Below are positions 1 through 4,270 of a stretch of DNA of 8,398 nucleotides, one piece after another. Position numbers and translations under genes: made by a program. The notes under the pieces were generated by a model that made no database searches, was not told where the DNA came from, and worked only from the letters and a program-made list of their open reading frames with translations. Position 1 is the first letter of the stretch. The number at the start of each line of letters is the position of its first letter. Source of the DNA: Candidatus Amesbacteria bacterium RBG_19FT_COMBO_48_16 (lineage in GTDB: Bacteria > Patescibacteriota > Microgenomatia > CAZETR01 > Amesbacteraceae); assembly GCA_001775555.1 (NCBI GenBank), contig MEXE01000028.1, forward strand, positions 1 to 8,398, in the 5' to 3' direction.

Positions 1-1
1 C

Positions 2-148
2 AAAGCAGGTGTCGTGGATACGTTTTTAAACTAGCTTTCGCAGCCCCGCCCAGACATAAAGAGTATCCAGGCATTTGGCGGGGCGAGAATGCAGATAACA
101 CTAGAGGAAAAAGCCTGGAATCTCCTCCGGGAAAGTGATTATCGGTAG
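2..148 (+). pseudogene. Possible 3' end of a coding frame, interrupted by TAG
   Basis: One plus-strand frame reads KAGVVDTFLN up to a TAG at 32-34. It then stays open for a further 37 codons to a second TAG at 146-148, ending in ARMQITLEEKAWNLLRESDYR. Both parts have a protein-like composition, but I recognise no family. The only ATG after the first stop is at 89-91. Three readings are possible: a normal gene ending at 34 followed by chance open sequence, a gene broken by an amber codon, or a tiny ORF at 89-148. The frame lies inside the inverted-repeat element at 8-169, which argues for caution. The gene body lies outside the window, so neither function nor reality can be settled here. Confidence 0.2.
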
Positions 149-169
149 TGAAAAACGTATCCAGACACC
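8..169. repeat. 19-bp inverted repeat enclosing a foldable segment
   Basis: The left arm (8-27) pairs with the right arm (151-169) over 19 base pairs with a single bulged G at 14; 13 pairs (15-27 with 151-163) are uninterrupted. After a small internal loop, 30-33 also pairs with 146-149. Inside, 43-50 pairs perfectly with 77-84, and 104-108 can pair with 123-127. The strand would fold as an outer stem with two inner hairpins. Alternatives are a structured RNA, a folded single-stranded-DNA element such as a transposon relic, or an invertible segment. There is no T-run directly after the structure on either strand, so an ordinary intrinsic terminator is unlikely. It lies immediately downstream of the seven-gene minus-strand operon. 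Confidence 0.6.
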
Positions 170-177
170 GGTACAAA

Positions 178-510
178 TCACCCCACTCTATTCAAAAACC
201 AGTTCACGACCGACAGCACCAGCCCAAACCAAAACGCCGCCGCAAACGACACTACTTCAAATCCCGGCACGATCCTGGCCGCCAGCAGGACCAAAAGCGC
301 ATTAATCACCAGCGTAAACAATCCCAGTGTCAAAATATTTACCGGCAATGTCAAGACCACCAATATCGGCTTGAGAACACTGTTTAATATCCCCAAAACG
401 ACAGCCACCACCAAAGCCGGCAGCCACCCCGCCAGCGTCACCCCGCCGACCAGATAAGCGGTCACCGCCACCGCCAATACCCTCAGCAGCAAACTGACAA
501 AAGCGTTCAT
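178..510 (-). CDS. YvlD / phage-holin-family-4 type membrane protein
   Basis: This 110-residue protein is almost wholly hydrophobic, with about four membrane helices. The centre carries the signature of the family that includes Bacillus YvlD (Pfam Phage_holin_4_2): LPVNILTLGLF followed by INALLVLLAARIVPGF, roughly residues 55-85. Despite the family name these are ordinary chromosomal proteins of unknown biochemical role, in Bacillus linked to envelope-stress regulons; nothing nearby suggests a prophage. The ATG at 508-510 follows the stop of the YtxH-like gene by 6 nt, and a purine-rich stretch containing AAGGGAAAG lies inside the end of that gene, consistent with translation as the last gene of the operon. 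Length is normal for the family. The function is unassigned. Confidence 0.85.
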   Translation of the reverse strand: MNAFVSLLLRVLAVAVTAYLVGGVTLAGWLPALVVAVVLGILNSVLKPILVVLTLPVNILTLGLFTLVINALLVLLAARIVPGFEVVSFAAAFWFGLVLSVVNWFLNRVG

Positions 511-516
511 ATTTTA

Positions 517-774
517 TTACTTTCCCTTTACGGCTTTCAGTTCCTGGTTAATTCGTTTCTGCAGATTTACCGCTCCCTTGCTCAATTTATCCAAGCCCAC
601 CGCCGCTTTCTTCTCCATGTCTTTTGCCGCCCTTATCAGGGCTTTCTTTTTCTTCGGGTCGGTCAGCACCATTGCCGCTACCCCTGCCGCCGCACCCACA
701 GCTGCTCCGACTACCGCCGCCCCCACTTTTCCAGCTGCCGATCCTTTATTTTTTCCCTCTGCCACTACCTCCAC
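517..774 (-). CDS. Small YtxH-like membrane protein
   Basis: This 85-residue protein has a short polar N-terminus, a glycine/alanine-rich membrane segment at about residues 17-37 (GxxxG-like spacing), then TDPKKKK and a basic amphipathic helix to the C-terminus. That layout resembles YtxH-type or general-stress envelope proteins, but the match rests on architecture rather than diagnostic residues. The start is a GTG at 772-774, inside the 3' end of the preceding gene (a 29-nt overlap), with GAGAGGGGG immediately upstream, so the two genes are probably translationally coupled. It sits between the DUF948-like and YvlD-like genes. This trio of tiny membrane proteins probably works at the cytoplasmic membrane. 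It could simply be a membrane-anchored coiled helix with no enzymatic role. Confidence 0.7.
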   Translation of the reverse strand: MEVVAEGKNKGSAAGKVGAAVVGAAVGAAAGVAAMVLTDPKKKKALIRAAKDMEKKAAVGLDKLSKGAVNLQKRINQELKAVKGK

Positions 775-1000
775 CCCCTCTCTGCCATCTCGAAAGAGCG
801 GTCGTAGCTAACAATACCGCTCCTTTAATTCCGTCTTTCAGCGCCGTCAAATCCCGCGTTGTTCCTTTTACATCCGTCAATACGTCCTGCACCTGCCGGA
901 GCGTCTTCACTCCTTCATAGGAAAACCAGCTCACAAACACCGCCACTACCACCACACTTACTCCCACCATCAGATAATACCAGTCAGCGACGCCTGCCAT
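746..1000 (-). CDS. DUF948-like single-span membrane protein
   Basis: The product is 84 residues from the ATG at 998-1000. A membrane helix covers about residues 9-28, followed by an amphipathic helix (VKTLRQVQDVLTDVKGTTRD) and a Gly/Arg/Lys-rich tail. This resembles DUF948 proteins, which have one N-terminal helix and a cytosolic or periplasmic coiled-coil-like region, but the protein is shorter than many. An alternative GTG start at 1019-1021 abuts the upstream stop and would add seven residues (MYYKKEA); I prefer the ATG because the extra codons look like an A-rich ribosome-binding spacer containing AAAAAAGAAG. The 3' end overlaps the YtxH-like gene by 29 nt. DUF948 and YtxH proteins commonly occur as neighbours, which supports both calls. 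The function is unknown. Confidence 0.7.
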   Translation of the reverse strand: MAGVADWYYLMVGVSVVVVAVFVSWFSYEGVKTLRQVQDVLTDVKGTTRDLTALKDGIKGAVLLATTALSRWQRGGGGSGRGKK

Positions 1001-1021
1001 AGCTTCTTTTTTATAATACAC

Positions 1022-1552
1022 CTAATCCGTTATTTCTTCCAATCCCGGCGCCGGCGTCACTCCCAAAATTTCAAATATCTGCATCACCTCCCGCCCGTAA
1101 TTGTCCCTGGCTGGCCCATCCGGCCCCGGAAAAGAAAATTGCCCGTCTCCGTCATCAATATGTAACATAGCCGCCAGTTCCTCCCCCTCCTTGCCTGCTT
1201 CAATCAGATTTACCCGCACGTCTCTTTTCTCACCTGAAACCAACCCGCTTACCCCCAGAACTCTGCCCGGATTCCCGTCCTCATCCACCTGGTGGACTGC
1301 TACATACCCCGGCTTTACCAGCCTCACCCGTTCCACCATTACAAATCCGGCCGGAAATTGGTCCTCCACATACAAACTGCTCGTCACCGCGGGCATCCCC
1401 GTCGCCGCCTTCCCCGCGGGACTCTCTTCCACTGGGCTGACCGTCTCTCCTGCTCTATTACTCCTGCCGGCCAGCCACAACCCCCCGCCGGCCGATATCA
1501 CCGCCGTCACTGCCATCGGTAATATCCATAACATTTTCCCTCTCAATTCCAT
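1022..1552 (-). CDS. Membrane-anchored DUF7282-domain protein
   Basis: This 176-residue protein has a basic N-terminus (MELRGK), one membrane helix or uncleaved signal at about 7-28, a low-complexity linker rich in Pro, Ala, Ser and Glu to about 58, and then a single all-beta domain at about 60-165. The domain carries the features of the DUF7282 family: PGYVAVHQVDEDG near residues 81-93 and a conserved AAMLHIDDGDGQFSFPGPDG at 127-146. Such domains are usually outside the cell; no activity is established. The ATG at 1550-1552 overlaps the stop of the MgtE-like gene by 10 nt. An internal ATG at 1532-1534 has a better ribosome-binding sequence (GAGAGGGAAA), but starting there would remove the positive charges that orient the helix, so the longer form is preferred. 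Confidence 0.8.
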   Translation of the reverse strand: MELRGKMLWILPMAVTAVISAGGGLWLAGRSNRAGETVSPVEESPAGKAATGMPAVTSSLYVEDQFPAGFVMVERVRLVKPGYVAVHQVDEDGNPGRVLGVSGLVSGEKRDVRVNLIEAGKEGEELAAMLHIDDGDGQFSFPGPDGPARDNYGREVMQIFEILGVTPAPGLEEITD

Positions 1553-2103
1553 AATATCGCCGCCGCAATCACCAGGTAAATCAATAAACTGATCACGTCC
1601 TGAATTACCGTCGTTAAAGGTCCCGCACCCAACGCCGGATCTGCTTTCTCTTTAAATAATACCTCCGCTACCAATACAGCCACCAGCGGCGCCACTGTTA
1701 CATTAATAAACATTGCCAAGCCTACTGTCACTGCCAATTTCGCCGATCTAAGCCATACCCAGGCCGCCGCCCCGATCAGAATTCCCAATACCAGCCCCAT
1801 GTAAAACCCGAGCAGTAGTTCCTTTGTCAAATACCGCCCGAAATTCACTCTCTTCCCTCCCAAATCCCGTACCAGAATTATCTCCGTCTGCGTCCCCACC
1901 GCATCACTCATGTATACAATTATCGGCACAAAAAATACCAGGGATATATTTTGTGCCAGCAGTTGTTCAAACCGTCCCATCAGCACCGACCCGGCCAGCC
2001 CCACCGCCAGCCCCGCTACCAGCCACGGCAATCTCAGCCGCACCAGTCGGGATAGCCGCCAGTGCGCCTCGTCAATAATTACTTTTTTAACCGCCCTGAT
2101 CAC
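1543..2103 (-). CDS. MgtE-type divalent cation transporter, pore domain only
   Basis: This 186-residue protein corresponds to the membrane domain of the MgtE/SLC41 magnesium channel family, with about five helices. Recognisable signatures are VPIIVYMSDAVGTQTEIILVR (about 59-79, at the family's GNxGxQ site) and DPALGAGPLTTVIQDVISLLIY (about 155-176). Asp169 in that motif matches the acidic pore residue that coordinates Mg2+ in the family. The cytosolic N domain and CBS pair that gate full-length MgtE (about 450 residues) are absent, so the product would have to be unregulated or controlled by another protein. Short versions are known from candidate-phyla genomes. The start is a GTG at 2101-2103, 12 nt after the DUF5652 stop, with only a weak ribosome-binding site. 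Mg2+ specificity is inferred from the family. Confidence 0.85.
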   Translation of the reverse strand: MIRAVKKVIIDEAHWRLSRLVRLRLPWLVAGLAVGLAGSVLMGRFEQLLAQNISLVFFVPIIVYMSDAVGTQTEIILVRDLGGKRVNFGRYLTKELLLGFYMGLVLGILIGAAAWVWLRSAKLAVTVGLAMFINVTVAPLVAVLVAEVLFKEKADPALGAGPLTTVIQDVISLLIYLVIAAAILWN

Positions 2104-2115
2104 TTCACTTTAATA

Positions 2116-2328
2116 TTACCCCATTTTCCGCTTGGCAAACCACACCAGGTACACTATCGGCAATATCCCCACGGAATTGACTACCATTATTGCCACAAAC
2201 CACCATTTATGCTCATTCCTCGCCGCCCTCCACAAAGCCAGTCCTTTCCATACCAGCTCCCAGATCAGAAACAGCCACACCCACCACCCCAACTCCGGGA
2301 TGCTATTTGCTCCCCATCCCAAATTCAT
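2116..2328 (-). CDS. DUF5652 family membrane protein
   Basis: From the ATG at 2326-2328 the product is 70 residues with two tryptophan-rich membrane helices: WWVWLFLIWELVWKGLALW, a short basic loop (RAARNEHK), then WWFVAIMVVNSVGILPIVYL and a basic C-terminus (AKRKMG). This matches the compact DUF5652 pattern (W-K-G-x-A-L-W-x-A, then N-x-x-G-I-x-x-I-x-Y-L), a family of unknown function common in candidate-phyla bacteria and some archaea. A longer frame begins at 2400 but would run through the end of the ATP-cone gene and add 24 untypical basic residues, so the short start is chosen. AGGAGGGG at 2341-2348 lies 12 nt before the ATG, a rather long spacing, and a TATAAT sits in between. Confidence 0.8.
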   Translation of the reverse strand: MNLGWGANSIPELGWWVWLFLIWELVWKGLALWRAARNEHKWWFVAIMVVNSVGILPIVYLVWFAKRKMG

Positions 2329-2332
2329 ACTT

Positions 2333-2338
2333 TTATTA
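2333..2338 (-). promoter_or_regulatory. TATAAT six bases before the DUF5652 start
   Basis: On the minus strand a perfect TATAAT overlaps the stop codon of the ATP-cone gene and ends six bases before the DUF5652 ATG, so a transcript starting at the usual distance would begin at or near the start codon. No convincing -35 hexamer is visible 16-18 bases upstream. It may be an internal leaderless promoter or a chance match in the AT-rich gap. Confidence 0.3.
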
Positions 2339-2605
2339 TACCCCTCCTGCTTCAGCCACTTTCTTAAAAGCCTCAAAACTGGCCGCGGTCGCCGGGTCAA
2401 TTTGCTTTAATACTTCAATTACTTTTAGTCTTATCTGTTCGGCCTCCACCGTTTCATCTACAGCCGCCGTCGGCAGCCAGGCTTCAACTTCCGTCGCGAC
2501 TTGTTCTGCAATTTCTGCCGTCCCGCCAGCTCTTACCACTCCCCCTGCCACCTTGCTTCGGTCAAATGGTTCCGTCATGCCGCTTTTTTTCTTGACGTTA
2601 TACAC
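2336..2605 (-). CDS. Stand-alone ATP-cone domain protein
   Basis: This 89-residue protein is essentially one ATP-cone domain: NVKKKSGMTEPFDRSKVAGG at residues 3-22 gives the family's K-x-x-G-x-x-E-x-F-D-x-x-K signature, and helices with EAEQIRLKVIEVLKQIDP and AASFEAFKK follow. ATP-cones bind ATP or dATP and normally act as allosteric modules in ribonucleotide reductase or in the repressor NrdR; here there is no zinc ribbon and no enzyme domain. The GTG at 2603-2605 is preferred because AAAGGGGG (2614-2621) lies exactly 8 nt upstream; another GTG at 2612-2614 would add three residues. It is the first gene of the minus-strand operon, ahead of membrane proteins including a Mg transporter, so nucleotide sensing for that operon is conceivable but unproven. 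Confidence 0.85.
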   Translation of the reverse strand: MYNVKKKSGMTEPFDRSKVAGGVVRAGGTAEIAEQVATEVEAWLPTAAVDETVEAEQIRLKVIEVLKQIDPATAASFEAFKKVAEAGGV

Positions 2606-2613
2606 TCCCCTCA

Positions 2614-2621
2614 CCCCCTTT
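2614..2621 (-). promoter_or_regulatory. Ribosome-binding site deciding the ATP-cone start
   Basis: The minus strand reads AAAGGGGG here, followed by 8 nt and the GTG at 2605-2603. This is ordinary spacing and makes that GTG a better start than the GTG at 2614, which overlaps the site itself. Confidence 0.5.
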
Positions 2622-2646
2622 CTTCTCCCTGTATTCCATACCCCAA

Positions 2647-2652
2647 ATTATA
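2647..2652 (-). promoter_or_regulatory. Candidate -10 box for the seven-gene operon
   Basis: A consensus TATAAT lies on the minus strand in the divergent gap. It would start a transcript with a leader of roughly 35 nt carrying the ribosome-binding site of the ATP-cone gene. No good -35 hexamer is seen at the right distance. The gene order and very small gaps downstream suggest this promoter serves all seven genes from 2605 to 178. Confidence 0.4.
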
Positions 2653-2663
2653 CACTCAACCGA

Positions 2664-2690
2664 TTGACTAAATACCATTCTTTATGTAAT
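2664..2690 (+). promoter_or_regulatory. Candidate promoter of the cupredoxin gene
   Basis: TTGACT (2664-2669) and TGTAAT (2685-2690) are separated by 15 bp, a short spacer. Transcription would start around 2697, between the two possible ATG codons at 2692 and 2701, which would favour the second and an almost leaderless message. There is no Shine-Dalgarno sequence before either ATG. Confidence 0.35.
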
Positions 2691-2691
2691 C

Positions 2692-3180
2692 ATGGTCAGC
2701 ATGGAAGAAAATAATACCCAGGAGAAAAGTTACGGGTACGCCAAAAGACCGCTCTGGCAATGGATACTTCTCTACGCCGTTATCGGCATTTTCCTTTACG
2801 GACTTATTTACTATATGTTTCTTGCCAAAAAAGGCGGGTCCGGCTACTCACCCCAAACTTCTTCCCCTACTTCGGTCCCTTTGGCCCAATCCCCGGCAGT
2901 TTCAGCCAGGGAAATAACTATCCGCGGTGATGAGTTTAAATTCGACCCGGCGGCAATCACTGTCAGCGCGGGCCAGCCGGTCACCCTGACTTTTATAAAT
3001 GCCGGCACATACCCGCATAACTTTACCGTCTCAGATCTGAATATCTCCACCCGCACCATCCAGCCCGGAGAGCAGGACACTATCCAATTTACGCCGGATA
3101 AACCGGGCCAATTCACCTATACCTGCACGGTCGATACCCACGCCGCAAGCGGTATGACTGGCACTCTCACCGTCCAATAA
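2692..3180 (+). CDS. Membrane-anchored type-1 copper protein (cupredoxin)
   Basis: This 162-residue protein has a short cytosolic N-terminus, one membrane helix at about 24-45 (LWQWILLYAVIGIFLYGLIY), a Ser/Thr/Pro-rich linker to about 70, and a single cupredoxin domain (about 72-162). All four type-1 copper ligands are present: His109 (YPHNF), Cys145 (TYTC), His150 (DTH) and Met155 (SGM). The C-x4-H-x4-M spacing matches rusticyanin and auracyanin. It probably carries electrons or binds copper at the outer face of the membrane; the redox partner is unknown and no oxidase or other copper enzyme is in view. An alternative ATG at 2701 removes three residues. The gene is divergent from the operon containing the DUF7282 protein and ends directly against the mscL stop codon. 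Confidence 0.88.
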   Translation: MVSMEENNTQEKSYGYAKRPLWQWILLYAVIGIFLYGLIYYMFLAKKGGSGYSPQTSSPTSVPLAQSPAVSAREITIRGDEFKFDPAAITVSAGQPVTLTFINAGTYPHNFTVSDLNISTRTIQPGEQDTIQFTPDKPGQFTYTCTVDTHAASGMTGTLTVQ

Positions 3181-3579
3181 TCAAGCTGTTCTAGTGCAAT
3201 ATTTGCACCGCTTAGCACCGATCGGAATTTCACTCAGGCATTCTTTACATATTTTCGTCGTCGGGTCCGGTATCGGCTCTTTACGCGATCTGGAAATCAG
3301 CACATTTATCGGTTTTACTACAAAGAAGAAAATCGCAGCCGCAACTAATATAAATGAGATAAGAGCGTTTATAAAATGGCCGTACCTGAATACACTGCCG
3401 TTTATAGTAAACGCCAGTCCGCCGAAATCAGGTACTTTGGCCACCGCCGCGACGAGCGGAGTCAAAAGATCCGTTACCAGGGCTGTTACCACCGTCCCGA
3501 AAGCCGCTCCGATCACCACTCCCACAGCCAGGTCAACTACATTACCCCTTAGTAAAAATTGCTTAAATTCCCTCAGCAT
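3181..3579 (-). CDS. mscL: Large-conductance mechanosensitive channel with C-terminal zinc ribbon
   Basis: This 132-residue MscL opens under membrane tension to release solutes during osmotic downshock. The N-terminal helix and first membrane span contain the hallmark LLRGNVVDLAVGVVIGAAFG (residues 9-28); the second span is at about 70-92. After the usual RSRKEP linker, the C-terminal helical bundle is replaced by a small zinc ribbon with Cys111-x2-Cys114-x10-Cys125-x2-Cys128. Zinc-ribbon tails on MscL occur in several bacterial groups and may serve assembly or metal-linked gating, though that is inference. The ATG at 3577-3579 has no clear Shine-Dalgarno sequence. The gene is convergent with the cupredoxin gene with no gap between the two stop codons and divergent from the membrane-protein gene at 3629. 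Confidence 0.95.
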   Translation of the reverse strand: MLREFKQFLLRGNVVDLAVGVVIGAAFGTVVTALVTDLLTPLVAAVAKVPDFGGLAFTINGSVFRYGHFINALISFILVAAAIFFFVVKPINVLISRSRKEPIPDPTTKICKECLSEIPIGAKRCKYCTRTA

Positions 3580-3614
3580 CTGTTTGCTGATTAATATATA
3601 TCAATTAAGTGTAA

Positions 3615-3622
3615 TATAAAAT
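3615..3622 (+). promoter_or_regulatory. Candidate -10 region before the gene at 3629
   Basis: TATAAAAT lies in a very AT-rich divergent gap. Its last six bases (TAAAAT) end six bases before the ATG, so transcription would begin at or next to the start codon. No ribosome-binding sequence is present and no clear -35 is seen. AT-richness makes chance matches likely. Confidence 0.35.
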
Positions 3623-3628
3623 AAATAG

Positions 3629-4264
3629 ATGAAAACAACTGCCTACTACTCCGGTAAAATCGAGACTAAAAACCGGGAATGCTTTGTTGGCAATCAAAAA
3701 GTTGATTGTCCCGGGTCGCAAGAAAAAAACTCCACTCAAACCGGCGATAAATTAGACATTTTGCCACCCAGCCCGATCCTGGATAAACGGGGTGATTTTG
3801 TCTTTACTTCAATTATTCTATTAGTCGTTATTGGCTATATTTTATTGGCAGTTTTTAAAACCAGGGTATTTGGAAAAACCCTGGCGGAATACGTAAAACC
3901 GGTTTGGTATTTCATCTTAATTTCAATTCTTATTGTTCTTTGGCAGTATCTATTCGGTCTCAGGCTTGACGACAACTTAATGGCTTTAAGAATTAGTCAA
4001 TGGCTATGGCAAGCTCTGGTTTTAGCCTCCGCATATAAATTAAGTAAGCTCCCCGGCACTTCCTATGGCAATATGCTCTTCTTGGGGATTTTATACAGCA
4101 CCATAATCCACGGGCTAAAAGTGGCAATCAGATATTACTTTTATGATAAAACGCTCTTGTATACTCTCGACCGCTTTTTGTACGGTAGCCTATTGGTAAT
4201 GGTTTTCGCTTTTGTATTGGGTTCGGTTTTTGTCTATTTAAAGAGAAGGGGTATTCGTTATTAA
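3629..4264 (+). CDS. Integral membrane protein of unknown family
   Basis: I do not recognise this 211-residue protein. The first 55 residues are hydrophilic, contain two cysteines (18 and 27) and end in a proline-rich stretch (ILPPSPI). Five hydrophobic helices follow, at about 58-76, 91-109, 120-137, 147-167 and 183-204, and the protein ends in a basic tail (LKRRGIRY). With five helices and a positive C-terminus, the N-terminal cysteine segment would lie outside the cell by the positive-inside rule. The third and fourth helices are joined by KLSKLPGTSYGN. The C-terminus converges on the propeller-protein gene with only 6 nt between stops and no visible terminator hairpin. Its codons look more AT-rich than those of the neighbouring operon. 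It could be a permease-like scaffold, but no catalytic motif is visible. Confidence 0.75.
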   Translation: MKTTAYYSGKIETKNRECFVGNQKVDCPGSQEKNSTQTGDKLDILPPSPILDKRGDFVFTSIILLVVIGYILLAVFKTRVFGKTLAEYVKPVWYFILISILIVLWQYLFGLRLDDNLMALRISQWLWQALVLASAYKLSKLPGTSYGNMLFLGILYSTIIHGLKVAIRYYFYDKTLLYTLDRFLYGSLLVMVFAFVLGSVFVYLKRRGIRY

Positions 4265-4270
4265 ATCCGG

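Noticed and set aside
1..177. A tRNA or other known RNA at the left edge
   Set aside because: The fold has no anticodon or T-loop signature and does not match any known RNA I can recognise; kept only as an unassigned structured element.
178..510. A phage holin implying a prophage or lysis cassette
   Set aside because: The family name is historical; no endolysin, integrase or structural phage gene is nearby, and the gene sits at the end of a housekeeping-like operon.
1101..1592. Long plus-strand open frames opposite the minus-strand operon, for example 1101-1592
   Set aside because: They are rich in Pro, Ser and Thr, lie antisense to well-supported genes, lack ribosome-binding sites and show no family features; they are by-products of the GC-skewed codons opposite.
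3170..3190. A bidirectional terminator between the cupredoxin and mscL stops
   Set aside because: The stop codons abut directly and no stem followed by a T-run is visible.
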